Part shown: positions 34,709 through 45,717 of the stretch, piece after piece
Layout of the letters: each line of letters begins with the position of its first letter
Numbering within the stretch: position 1 is the first letter of the stretch
NCBI GenBank assembly: GCA_036936605.1
Contig: JAUPFV010000002.1
Coordinates: 203,073,273 to 203,137,272 of the forward strand
Length of the DNA: 64,000 nt
From: Limnanthes douglasii subsp. nivea
Taxonomy: Eukaryota; Streptophyta; Magnoliopsida; Brassicales; Limnanthaceae
Reading direction: 5' to 3'
The notes under the pieces: generated by a model
Databases searched by the model: none
What the model saw: only the letters and a program-made list of their open reading frames with translations
Told to the model about the DNA's origin: nothing
Program-made: the position numbers and the translations under genes

Positions 34709-37398
34709 TTTTTTTATTTGGTGAAAAAAAGATTTTAAATAAATAAAAAGATTCATACAATTTCCTAGGGCATATCGCGAGGTAATACAATAACAAAAGA
34801 GGTAATAAAGTCAAGATGCCGTAAGGTAAAAGAAGACATAAGAAACTGAAATAACATGCTCTGATAATGAGGTGAAAGTTAGGTTACTCCAAGATCGAAC
34901 CGGGAATCCAAACTCCTAGCTCCACTCTACACTGGAAGGACCTGCAAAGATAGATATATAGAGTTGTTAGTTTCTGTTAATTCTACTAAGTCTAGCCAAG
35001 CTTGGTTCCAACGAATCTATATCGGAGATCCGATAAGATTTTGAAAGATATCATGGAAGCCATGGCTGGGGATGATCCAAATATTCTTGAATTCTGTTCT
35101 TTCCAAACATGGTAAATGACTGCATTGAAACAAGTGCGCCAAATACAGTGGTCTCGTGAATTAGACCATTTTGACACCTCGAGGATCCAAGCTTGCCAAT
35201 AAGAGGAATGGAAAGGGAAGCCATGTTTGATACTAATATATGACCAAATATTCTGAGCGAAACTACATTCATAGAGGATATTAGATATAGATTCTGGGTC
35301 AGAACTGCAAAGGGCACAAGAAGCAAGGGTGCTGATACCCCAACTAATGAGCTTGTCTCTGGTGACAAGTTTTCCCTGTATAGCAAGCCAGGTTATAAAT
35401 GAGTGACGAGGAATGTTATATTTGTTCCATACTAACCTCTCCCATCCCTTTACTCGGATAAACTGACGTATGGTGTTGTAAGTGGCTTGAATCGAGAATT
35501 TGTTGCCTCCATCCTTTGTTACACAGTAAGGAGCATCCCTTGATAAGGTGTTTGGGTGGGGGAGAGAGAGGATAAGATGGCTGATTTCTTCCAGATGCGC
35601 ACTACTTCGGGCCCTTGCTGATCTCAGATTTGCAGGCCACTTCCATTCTCCGTTTGAGATGATGTCGGAAACTTTTAGATTGTTTCCCAAACGGGAGTCA
35701 CAGATTATGTCAGGGCCGTAGTAAATTGCTAGATGCATTGAGAGAAGCCACAGGTCATGCCAGAGAGAAGTGCTTCTTCCATTTCCGATTGCCACCTTGT
35801 ACAAGTTAATAGCCAAAGGGTGGAGACGAAGAATTTTCCTCCATATCCAAGAGGGGGAGGAGCCAATAGAAACGTTACAAAAACTTTTATTTTTAATATT
35901 TTTGGTTTTAATCCATTCACACCAGATTGAATGGTTCTGATTACTAACAATAGACCAGAGGTGCTTAAGGACGGTCGTCTGATTCGAGATATTTAGGTCT
36001 AGGATCCCAAGACCACCCTCTTTATAAGAAGTGGTAACAGTGGTCCAGGACACTTTAGCCCCATGAATTTTCATAGCAGAGCCGGACCAAAGGAAACGGC
36101 GAAGTTATTGGCTTAGCTCTTTAATTATCCTAGAAGGGAGGATGAAAATTGAAGACCAATAAACTTGTCATGCAAAAAGGACCGATTTGATTACATGGAG
36201 TCTTCCCGGATAGGAAAGATTCTTGGAAGTCCAAGAATCAATACGAGAGGTTATTTTGTGCAAAAGTGGACGACAATCAGTGTGAGTAAGCCTACCAGTG
36301 AGAAGAGGGACGTCCAGGTAATTCACTGGAAGGGACCCTTCAGGGAAGTTCAATATATGAATCAGATTCGTTCTAAGATGATGGTCAATTCCAGAGAATA
36401 TTATGTGACTTTTTGCTGATTTGACCTTAAGGGCAGAGAGAGAATGGAAATAATCTAGAGCATATTTGATGAGATTAAGGGAAAGGGTGTCCTCATGACA
36501 CAAGATCATCAGATCATCTACAAATCAGAGATTAATGATTTTCTGTTTGTGACATTTCCAACGGAATCGGAAATTCTCATCTTGACTTTTCTCTTTGAGG
36601 ATGTCAGAAAGTACTTGCATAACAAGTACGAATAGGAGAGGGGAGAGAGGGTCATTATCGAATTCTCCTTTGCCTTTGAACTTACCATGAGGGTCTCCAT
36701 TAATTATTATAGAGTAAGAAGGGGCGGGGATGCACTTTACAAACCAGGTTATCATCTTTTCCGGGAATTGCATCGCTACAAGAATGTCAAGAATAAGGTG
36801 CCATCGGACATTATCAAAAGCTTTCATGATATCAATTTTAAGAGCAATCCTTTTTCCCCTACTCTTAGCTTGATAACCCGTCAGAAGCTCTTGGGATAAA
36901 AGGATGTTATCAGATATGTTCCTTCCCGCAACGAAAGCTGATTGAGAAGAATAAATGAGGTAGGGAAATGCGACCTTGATTCTATTGGCCATGATTTTGG
37001 AAATGATTTTATAAACGACATTGCATAATTCAATTGGTTGATAGTCAACTGGCACAGAAGGAGAGTTTTTTTTTTGGCATAAGAGCGATAGAAGTTGCAT
37101 TCCAGGACTCATTCAAAGATCCAGAGATGAAGAACTCTTAGACACCCTTGCAAATGTTAGGGCCAACTATGTTCCAAGTTGATTTAAAAAAGCTAGAGTT
37201 AAATCCATCGGGACCACGAGATTTGTCGCTATCAATACTGAAAAGAGCGGATTTAATTTCCGAACAAGTAATCTTGCGGATCATTAACTCTTTATCACAG
37301 TTATTAACTCTAGACTTTATCAAAGAAGAGACTTTTTCAAGACCTGGGTAGGTAGCAGGATGCTTGGTACCCTGAGAGTTCTCAAAAAAGTTTACCAT
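34709..37398 (-). mobile_element. LINE B, 3' part
   Basis: This is the continuation of LINE B after the Tat B insertion. It contains the RT, the zinc-binding C-terminus, a 3' untranslated region of about 280 bp and a short poly(A), seen on the plus strand as a T-run at 34709-34715. Joining it to 51455 at the ACCAT duplication restores a continuous reading of the endonuclease-RT linker (VSK then VNFFENSQGTKHP), as in LINE A. Confidence 0.9.
34992..37398 (-). pseudogene. LINE B ORF2: reverse transcriptase and zf-RVT C-terminus
   Basis: Motifs in order: DKSRGPDGFN (37220 region), DYQPIELCNVVYK, QSAFVAGRNISDNILL, LKIDIMKAFDNVRW, DPLSPLLFVLVMQVL and the catalytic box as FVDDLMI near 36510, where the family has F/Y-ADD; a stop sits just before it. 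The C-terminal zf-RVT domain follows (FSIQATYNTIR, WNKYNIPRHSFITWLA, C-AL-C...ILYEC, 35500-35200). Stops near 37136, 36522 and 36165-36080 and a few frame changes separate four open pieces. In active LINEs this enzyme makes cDNA at the nicked target. Confidence 0.9.
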
Positions 37399-37776
37399 TG
37401 GTGAGGATTATTTTTTACTGAGGGTAATTTTGTCAGACTTTTTGTGGTATTTCAAGGGTATTAAATGTTTGAATGTTTTGTAGTGAGAAATTTAAGCTTC
37501 CTGGTTGTATTAAATGTTCATTATCCTCATTAATGAAAGTGGTTGGGTATTTATACCCTTAATTATGGGCCATATGGGCTTTCGGGTCAAACATATGAAA
37601 TCGGGTCAAGTTCAAAAACCCATTAGTTTATTAAGCAGATTAGCAATTAACTTAGTCAAAAGGGGTTTAGTGTTCGTAATACTTTTGTCATGTCTGGATA
37701 GTTCAGTGGGTAATTATTGTCCGGATTACCCCTGCCCGGTTTCTACTGTGGGTGGTGAATATTTCTGGACTCATCA
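37399..37776 (-). repeat. Tat B 3' LTR
   Basis: 378 bp. Read on the minus strand it begins TGATGAGTCCAGA and ends CCTCACCA. The TATA box word sits at 37548-37555 inside GGGTAT/ATACCC arms. A purine run (AAAAAATGGG on the minus strand) just outside at 37780-37795 is the likely polypurine tract. Confidence 0.92.
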
Positions 37777-38211
37777 ATAACCCATTTTTTAGGTTTTGTC
37801 GAATGCCTTTGGCAAGACCAAAAAATCCTCTTAGGTACTAGCAACTCTCTCCGGACTGTTTATGTATTTAGCTCAAGGTTCATCCGGACTGAATACTTCT
37901 CAGAAGTTCAAGAGTTCTGCTATGGATCGTGGGACACGTGTCACATTTTGATTTGTCTCACCAGCCGTTTTCTTCCTAGAATGGCGCTCCCACTAATCTT
38001 AAAAAGCAACTTCTGCATTTAATACTTATGACGTCATCGCCTCCTTCAATCATTACTTTTTCCTTTTCGTTTTCTCGTAGGTATTTGGTAACTTTTTTGC
38101 CTTATTAGTATAAATTACTTATTTTCATTGTTTTATTATCTTCATCACTTTGTCATTTATCCATTTCAGAGCTTTTTACTTCACTTCTCAAAATCCTTCT
38201 TGTGTAGGTTT
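37777..38211 (+). promoter_or_regulatory. Promoter region of the Tat B antisense gene
   Basis: This lies between the 3' LTR and the first ATG of the antisense gene (38212). It holds a TATA box TATAAATT at 38109-38116 and a pyrimidine-rich leader. The same TATA word stands at the equivalent place in Tat A. No protein was recognised in this stretch. Confidence 0.55.
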
Positions 38212-39592
38212 ATGTTCATGGCGAGAAACGCTTTGGTGAAAGGTGGTTGGCTGAATTTTTCAGAGTTAGAAAAAGTACAAAAGGTTGAGCGAGAGAGGCA
38301 GATTGCTGAGGGTCTTCCAGTTTCTCCACTCAGTAAGCCCGACACACCATCTTCAGAAGCTGATCGAGTATCATTCTCTATTAAAAGTTCCAAACTCATG
38401 CGTTTGTTTCAACCAAGCTTTTCGCCCATTCCATCAGGTTCCTCGGTTTAGGAGTTAAAACCATATGTAGTGCAGGAGAAAGCAGTATCAAGTACAAGGA
38501 GACCCTCTCTGTTCATTGCTATGGGGTCAGATATTGAGAAATACTAAGAAAAAGTGAACCTTCGCCGGATAGGCCGTCTAGTAAAGGGTCAGGCAACTAT
38601 CTCTCAACCCAAGTTCCCAAAATTAGGGCCCTCTAAGTCTGGGACCAAGGATAAAACCACTAGATTAGGGGCATCTATCAGAGTCCCAAAAGACAAATCC
38701 TTTGGTCCGGAGGCTACTAGAACCAGCTCTCACACTGAGCCCTCCGGAATCGAGCTCCTGCAGGACACCAGACCCCTAAGAGGGGTTGATGCTCAACCGT
38801 CTGGAAAACTTGATGAGCCAGCCACCAGCACTCTCCCATCAACAACGGCTGATAAACCTTCCATGGTGATGGAAGAGGTGATAAAGGATAGCATAGAAGA
38901 TACTCCATTTGAGACCGACGTTTCTGGGCAGACTGGGGATGCTGCCACTGATAAAAAAGGAAAAGGGAAAGAGAAACTCTGTCTGAAACATCCGGATCTG
39001 TCGGAGTGTCTGGAAGTCAAAGTGGGACTCTGCTTAGACAAAGTGAACGTGAAGTATCAGTTGGCCATGCAGAATATCAACTATGTCTACACTCATACTG
39101 TTGAGTTAGGCCGGATCCGGACGAAGTGGGGGATCCCTGAGTCTATTAAGGTGAGGATACCAGTCACTCCGGAGACCCCGATGGACTGTAAGCTCAACGA
39201 AATAGTCATCTACACCGAGTTGTTTAAGTGGGGGCTCAGATTTCCCCTGGACCCAGCAATTGTCAGGTATTTCCACCTGATAAAACTCTGTCCAAGCCAG
39301 CTTAATCCCAACGCTTGGTACACTCTTATGGCCCGCATTATGGCTTCTAGGCTCTCCCGAATACCACTTCCAATGGAGCAGTTTGTTGTTGTGGCCAGCC
39401 TCTGCAAGAACCATCATATCCCATTCTACCACTATAATATGGGGGACAACTTTAAGGTGGTAGATGACTTGCTCGAGTCAGAGAAGAATTGGAAGACCCA
39501 ATTTATGTTTATTAGCGGGACTTGGGAAAATGGGAGGAAAATCAAAGTTGGTGTCAATCCTAGCATGCTCACCAACAGATGGAAAAGCTTAG

Positions 39593-39670
39593 GTAATATT
39601 TTATCATGTTTGTCTTTCTTTCTTTGTAAAAACTTTGTTTCTGAACTGCTCTTTTTTTTTCTTTGGTTAA
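39593..39670 (+). other. Unspliceable intron in the Tat B antisense gene
   Basis: In Tat A the matching 81-bp segment is a GT...AG intron (GGCAG before TGCTGCC). In Tat B the start GTAATA is kept but the end reads GGTTAA, so the AG is gone. The 78 bp are divisible by three and free of stops, and the long frame 38554-39969 reads straight through. Confidence 0.65.
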
Positions 39671-40469
39671 TGCTGCCGAAGGAGTTCTCCGATTATGTTG
39701 AGGAGGGGCAGGCCACATGTGCCAAGCTGAACGCTTGGGCTGCTGATAAACGGGAAAACCATTTCCACAACTGTTTCACCTCCGGAAACTTAGTGAGGTC
39801 CCACCTCTGGAACACAACAGGCCAGAGAGACCTTACTTGGGAGGAGCTGAACACTCTACCTCCTCCGACTGTCATCCTCCAGAGAACACAGGAGAAGGAT
39901 GGAAAACGGGCCTTGCCTGCTAGAGCTAAAGCTCCAAGCAACATGAAGGGCAAGAAGGGAAAGAAGTAACAAGCTGCAACAGAGGTTGTTCAAGGTGTTG
40001 TTGAGGAGATCGCCCCAGCGAGTGAAGGAGTGCAGGCTCAAGGGGGAATTGATGCTACTCTACTTCAAGTAGTTGAAGATGAGAGTATTAGGGAGGCAGG
40101 TGGACCTCCAGATCTTCCAAAGGCTCCTAAAAATGACCGAAAACGGGGAGAAAATAGCGAAGAGAGGGTAGCCAAGAAGAAGAAAATATTCTCGGGGGAT
40201 GAAGTTTCCCTCCGGACTTCGGAGTTTCTTCCTCCGGTTGACCCAACAGACCCCAAATTGGCAGAGCAAATCCCAAGTGGTCTACATGCCGGAGAGGGTA
40301 CCGGAGGGGATATCAATATTGATAGAGTGGACATCAGTGGCTTCCAAAACATCGGCCTTTACTTCGATGACCTTGAAAAAGATTACTTTGTTGGCCCTTA
40401 CCTTCCCCCAAGTTCCTCGAATATGGTTACTTTCAATGGTAAGTTGTTTACTGTTTTAGGGGAGAACAA

Positions 40470-40964
40470 TATTGGATATTTTAGTGTAATTGGATTGACT
40501 AGTCGACCAATGCAGTCGTAATATGTTATCGAGCAAGTCGGAGAGTGTGAAGTACACGCTTGTAAGAATATATTATGATTAGTGGGTCCAAGGGGCGTCT
40601 CCTGGTTGTGGTTAAATTTATTTTAATGATAAGGCTATTGTGAATATTCATGGAAATTTTGAATTTGGAAAATTAATTCAAATTTGAATTTGAATAATTT
40701 TGGCCGTTTTTATCATTTAAAATTATAGCCGTTATTGGACTTAAAACTGTTTTACAGTTTTTGAAATTTGGTGGAATAAATAAGTATGGTTCTGTTGAAG
40801 AAAGTACAAGAACAACAAAAAAATCCATTCTCGTTGTTCAAATGCATACGCTCTAATTTTATCCGGTTGAATATTTTGGAGAATCACCAAAATAATTTCA
40901 ATCTGAAATTGTTAAAACAAGACTTCAGAGTTTATCCGGAAATCTCTAAACAAAATTCCCAACA
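40470..40964 (+). repeat. Copia-type left LTR
   Basis: 495 bp, TATTGGATATTTTAGTG...AAATTCCCAACA, nearly identical to the copy at 43958. It reads on into the element interior (AAAGATTGAAATTATATG); no standard primer-binding word follows directly. Confidence 0.92.
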
Positions 40965-41394
40965 AAAGATTGAAATTATATGTTCTTGTTTTATGAAAAG
41001 ATTTGAATGAAGATTGACAGAGAATTAACAACAAGTTTGCAAAGTTGGACAAGGCACTTCAATGTCGTGGTGAGATATTAAATATAAAGTTTTGGTACCA
41101 TCAAGGTATGAGCATCAAATATTAAAGCATCAATGGATTATGGTATCATCGTCCTGTAAGTTTTTCTCCCTTTGTTATTGGATGACTTGTTTGTGGCCGT
41201 CTGTTTTCTGAGATTATGAAAATGGTGATAATCTCTGAATTAGATTAAATGTTATTTTCGTTTTTAAGAACGAGAGTTTATTAAACTGCTTGTAAAATAT
41301 TATGCTTGGGATTTACAGTTCAATTTTTGTTTAAAATCGGTTTGTCTATACAAACAAATAAAAATTATATCCGGAAACGTTTTATATGAAAATA

Positions 41395-41950
41395 AATTTT
41401 CCTGCTGCCATTTGGGTGAAATGTGATGTGAGAGACAACAGTAAGTATACAATAATGCCACTCTATATGTTTCTTGGTAACCGGAAGAGATGTTGGCATC
41501 TGGAATTGGAGTTGGAATGAGATTTCAATTTGATTTCGAATGGTTTCCTATAGAAAAACAACTTTTTATAGTTTAAGTACACGGTCTGCGTGTACACTTT
41601 TAATAAGTTTATCTGATCTCGTAGTGGATACTAAACTTTGATCCCTTTAGGTTTTTCTGTGGGTTCTATCAAAAGTGTCGATAAATGGTTATATAATATG
41701 ACTCTTTACTGATTAAGAACATGAAGGTTTTATCCAGAGAACTGTAATAACCTCTCAGTATGACCATGAGATCTAGCTGCTTCTTTTGAGAAACACTTAG
41801 CAACTTATGGTGGACTGGATATCTGTATAAATTGTGCTGGCATTAGCAATGCCGTACCGTTTCATAAGGATGATACAGATGGTACTACTTCATGGAGACG
41901 CTATATTGATGTGAACCTGGTGGCAGTTGTCCAGTGTACTCGCCTCGCGG
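41395..41950 (+). pseudogene. Captured short-chain dehydrogenase/reductase gene fragment with intron
   Basis: The first coding piece ends FPAAIWVKCDVRDN and is followed at 41441 by a consensus 5' splice site (GTAAGTAT). A second piece starts after a 3' site TCTAG at 41776 and reads SFEKHLATYGGLDICINCAG, then ISNAVPFHKDDTDGT and [16 protein letters not shown]. Across the 336-bp intron the frame joins in phase. This is the middle of a classical SDR Rossmann fold: the CDV segment, the N-x-AG motif (second N changed to C) and the VNL helix. It resembles plant cytosolic NAD(H)-dependent SDRs. The catalytic Tyr-x3-Lys part is not visible, and downstream the frame decays, so no enzyme is made. It lies in the sense direction of the host element. 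Confidence 0.8.
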
Positions 41951-42199
41951 AAAATACGGTCTTCAATGCAGCCGTTTTGGGTTTCGAAAAGTCACGGCTT
42001 TTGGACAGCCCCCTTGACTGCTTGTGAGACTTTCCATGAAGGCTGGCAGCAAGGATCCGGTTGCCGGAGGGACGTCCAAAAATTGATCCGGTTGCCGATG
42101 GTATTGTCGGAATTATTTCGATTCCCAAAGTCTGTTCCAGAGGGGTGTTTTCAGTCGAATACATCTAAGATCTGGAATGCTTTAAAAGGTTCTACGATA

Positions 42200-42263
42200 T
42201 GTATATACTGCAGTTATATATATATATTTGTGATAAAGTTACTAAAGTTATATACTGCAGTTA

Positions 42264-42330
<67 letters not shown>

Positions 42331-42365
42331 GATAAAGTTACTAAAGTTATATACAGTTACTAAAG

Positions 42366-42423
<58 letters not shown>

Positions 42424-42430
42424 GATATAC
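42200..42430 (+). repeat. TA microsatellites with a repeated spacer
   Basis: Two long (TA)n runs, about 42268-42326 and 42369-42418, and a short one near 42217 are each followed by TTTGTGATA with AAGTTACTAAAGTTATATAC, and CTGCAGTTA words occur between them. The whole looks like a (TA)n-plus-spacer module repeated three times. The 171-codon frame here is a translation of TA repeats joined to decayed gene sequence and is not a gene. Confidence 0.85.
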
Positions 42431-42904
42431 TGCAGCAGTTAAAACCGTGAATTACATGAAATGGAATAGTATATAATTATGCAGTTATATACTGCAGTTA
42501 ATAAGTTATATATATAATGCATATGTATTGAACTGTTGTTTCGTTTATTAGTTTAATAACGTAAAGGCCATTTGTTAAATAATGGTTACATGCTAAATGC
42601 CATGCATGTGGAGTAAGTGGCAAAACATAAATGACGATTTATTATATTGTTTATACATGCGTCAAGCATAATTTGTATTCTATAATTTATAATATAATTT
42701 ACGATATTGATAAATTTTGATGTTATTCATAAATGAATTATAATATAATTTGCGATATTGATAAATTTTGATGTTATTCGTAAATGAATTATGATTTGAT
42801 TATACGTCGATGACATGTTGATTTTTGTATAAAACATCAAGACAATTTTATTGTCGAATTTTGAGATAAAGGATTTCAAAGAAGTTGAGAGGCTTCTTCG
42901 TATA

Positions 42905-43380
42905 CGTATGTCGTGACTAGCAGTAGGTCAGATATTGGATTTGTTGTTGGAATGCTTAATAGTATATTCAGATGCGAGTTATATTTTGAATATGGAAGTC
43001 CACTCATTTACAAGTGGATGTGTATTTCTATTTGGAGGACTTGTTATCTCTTGGGCATCTAAGAAACAAAGTTGAATTATTGATTCAACAATGAAATCCG
43101 AGTTTGTGGCATTAGCAACAACTAGTAAAGAAGTTGAGTGGCTAAGAGATTTTATGTATGAATTCCGTTGTGGCCCAAACTGATGTCACCTATATATCAA
43201 ATGTGATAGTAAAGCTGTCTTGGCAAATGTCGATAGACAAGGTTATAAAGACAGGTCTTGACACTTAGGTGTTAGAGAGAATGTGGTTCGAGAGCGCATC
43301 TCGCAATATGTTTCAGTAGAGTTTGTGAGAACTCGATATAATATAGCCGATCATTTAACCAAAGGGTTAAGTTGAGATCT
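42905..43380 (+). pseudogene. Copia RT end and RNase H
   Basis: SRSDIGFVVGMLN (end of RT, family pattern RPDI-x-Y/F-V) runs directly into YSDASYILNMEVHSFTSGC, so the bases between were deleted. RNase H continues with ISWASKKQS, DSTMKSEFVALATTSKEVEWLRDF, CDSKAVLAN and RTRYNIADHLTKGL, with stops after KKQS, GPN and DRS. Motif order and strand prove a Copia origin and plus-strand orientation. It is not functional. Confidence 0.88.
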
Positions 43381-43957
43381 TGTGCACAAATCGGCTATTG
43401 GGATGGGATTAAAGTCCATTTGAAATCTCTCATGTTAAGATACCCAATTCCCATCTAATATGACATTAGGTGCTGAATTCAATGTGGAAAGCTTAACATC
43501 TAGAGATTGGAACACATTAGTAGTATTATCCCAAAGTATGTGTTCAGACATGCAAGTTGTGGAGGTTGAAGTTTATCTTCTTAATAGCTCTTTTGAAAAA
43601 TTGCATATGCATGTGCAAGTAGTAAAAGATCTACCTATTTAAGCATGAAGTTTAGCCGCTTCAAGAAGCTAGGACTTGGCTTTGATATGCTTAAGAAGGA
43701 TAAGGACACAAGGCTAGTAAAAGATAGTGTCAAGTAAGAACATTTGAGAATGTAAATTTATGTGTATATTATCTTCGAGTATTCATTATGGATAGTAAAG
43801 GTTCAATCCTTAGTGATACCTTGATATTCGAATATTTGGAATGTGTAATATACTAATATGAAATTCAATCGTTACGATATTTCATTTATGCATAAATTTG
43901 TTATTTATTGTGAGTTTGTTTTAGTTAATCATGAATTGCACTAAAATGGGGGAAGAT
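43381..43957 (+). other. Copia-type 3' untranslated region and polypurine tract
   Basis: This lies between the RNase H remnant and the right LTR. It has no recognised domain; the 60-codon frame at 43460-43642 looks incidental. It ends in AAAATGGGGGAAGAT, the polypurine tract next to the LTR. Confidence 0.6.
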
Positions 43958-44451
43958 TATTGGATATTTTAGTGTAATTGGATTGACTAGTCGACCAATG
44001 CAGTCGTAATATGTTATCGAGCAAGTCGGAGAGTGTGGAGTACACGCTTGTAAGAATATATTATGATTAGTGGGTCCAAGGGGCGTCTCCTGGTTGTGGT
44101 TAAATTTATTTTAATGATAAGGCTATTGTGAATATTCATGGAAATTTTGAATTTGGAAAATTAATTCAAATTTGAATTTGAATAATTTTGGCCGTTTTTA
44201 TCATTTAAAATTATAGCCGTTATTGGACTTAAAACTGTTTTACAGTTTTTGAAATTTGGTGGAATAAATAAGTATGGTTCTGTTGAAGAAAGTATAAGAA
44301 CAACAAAAAATCCATTCTCGTTGTTCAAATGCATACGCTCTGATTTTATCCGGTTGAATATTTTGGAGAATCACCAAAATAATTTCAATCTGAAATTGTT
44401 AAAACAAGACTTCAGAGTTTATCCGGAAATCTCTAAACAAAATTCCCAACA
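43958..44451 (+). repeat. Copia-type right LTR
   Basis: 494 bp, nearly identical to the left LTR, and followed by the AACAA duplication. The Tat B antisense frame resumes immediately after it. Confidence 0.92.
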
Positions 44452-45170
44452 AACAACACGGTGACTCACTCCTTGCTAGGACATATTCAACCAGTGCTCA
44501 ACTTGGAGAGGCAAGTACGAAGTCAATCTGCCCTTATCAACACACTCAATGCAGACAAAGAGAGCTTATATAATGATCTTCTTAATGCCAATCAAAGTGT
44601 TGAAGCATTGAGGAAAGAGCTCGAGGAGTTAAAGAAAGGGAAATAAGACTTGGCCACCAGGCTGGCCACGTCGGAGATGGTTAACACAGAAATCCAAACC
44701 AAGTGTTCTGGCTTGGAGAAGGATCTCTCTGCTTCGAAGGAGGATGTGAAGACCAAGGATAATGTTATCCAAGCCCTATCCGGTGACAAAACTTCCCTGG
44801 AAGGTGTTGTGTCCAAAGTTACCAAAGAAAAAGAAGATTTGATAAATGAGCAGGAGAAGACAATCCAGGCCAGGGTCGATGCATACACCAACAAGGTGAT
44901 AGATTATTTAGAAGAAAGGTATGCCGAATTTGAATCCGACATGGTCTTGATTTTTCATCGAACATTCCCGAAGAGGACAATTGGCACTGTGTAGCAACAT
45001 GTGGAATACGAAGACCTCCCATTCCATACTATGGCTGATGACGATAAGCACAACTACTCCAGTGGTTTTGATGATACCATTGATGAGGAAGAAGGGACTA
45101 GAGAGAGCTCCAATGATGAACCCAAAGATCCAAAGAAGGAATAAGATGAAGCAGGAACATCTAAGGGAAA

Positions 45171-45717
45171 TTAACCCTAAGGTTTTATCTATTTTATGTT
45201 TTTCTTTTATCCTTATGTCAGAGTAAATTCCTTGGATGACCCAGGAATTTTTGTAAATTGTATCCGGATCGAGTCCGGACAAGCTTTTTCTTTTTAAACT
45301 CAAAGTCCTTGGATGGCCAAGGCATACTATATGTTTTAATATCATCCTCCGGTGTGTAGCCGAGTAATTTTTCTTTACTAAATTCTTGCTTTGTTTTATA
45401 TTCTCCCAATCTTGATGGTTGATATTTAAATAGCCCCTATTTATTATACAAGTATTTTAAGATGAGAGTGTTTAAATTCTCCGATGGAAAATGTTTAAAT
45501 TTTCATCATTCAACCAGATCAATCCGATCTGTCAAAGATACTTAGAAGGCTTTTAAATAAACTGTAAATCAAACCACTCCGAATATTTTAAGAAGGCATC
45601 AAATTTCATTAAAAAACCTGGACACCTCATCAAAACCTCCGCACGCCACCAGGGTAGGAAAGACTATGCCCCTTAATATTTACATGGATTTTAAACAAGT
45701 AAATATTTACATAACTT
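45171..45717. other. Convergent spacer of Tat B
   Basis: The 3' ends of the antisense gene (+) and of pol (-) face each other here. TTGGATGACCCAGG and TTGGATGGCCAAGGCA words match the repeated word in the Tat A spacer. No coding sequence. Confidence 0.5.

Larger units (their letters stand above)
40470..44451 (+). mobile_element. Young, defective Copia-type LTR element nested in Tat B
   Basis: LTRs of 495 bp (40470-40964) and 494 bp (43958-44451) differ at only three or four places by eye. The target duplication is AACAA (40465-40469 and 44452-44456). Ends read TATTGG...CCAACA, close to the Copia consensus TGTTGG...CCAACA with the first G changed in both LTRs. A purine tract (AAAATGGGGGAAGAT) precedes the right LTR. 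The interior (about 3 kb) has no gag, integrase or complete RT. It keeps only the end of RT plus RNase H (42905-43380) and carries a piece of a short-chain dehydrogenase gene (41395-41950). It must have moved with help from another element. Confidence 0.92.
38212..45170 (+). pseudogene. Tat B antisense gene (gypsy-type transposon domain, coiled coil), split by Copia-type element
   Basis: The first part, 38212-40464, has an N-terminus ARNALVKGGWLNFSELEK, stops near 38449 and 38545, then a long frame to 39969. That frame contains the putative gypsy-type transposon domain (WGLRFPLDPAIVRYF, QLNPNAWYTLMARIMASRL, about 39220-39480) and lysine-rich tails (KGKKGKK, VAKKKKI). The second part, 44457-45170, resumes after the inserted element with a long coiled coil (LERQVRSQSALINTLNADKE, LEKDLSASKEDVKTKD) and an acidic end. 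An intron equivalent at 39593-39670 has lost its 3' AG. It is transcribed opposite to pol. Function in the element is unknown. Confidence 0.8.

Noticed and set aside
41927..42442. 171-codon frame across the SDR remnant
   Set aside because: Most of it is poly-(Ile-Tyr) from the TA microsatellite, and the rest is out of the SDR frame.
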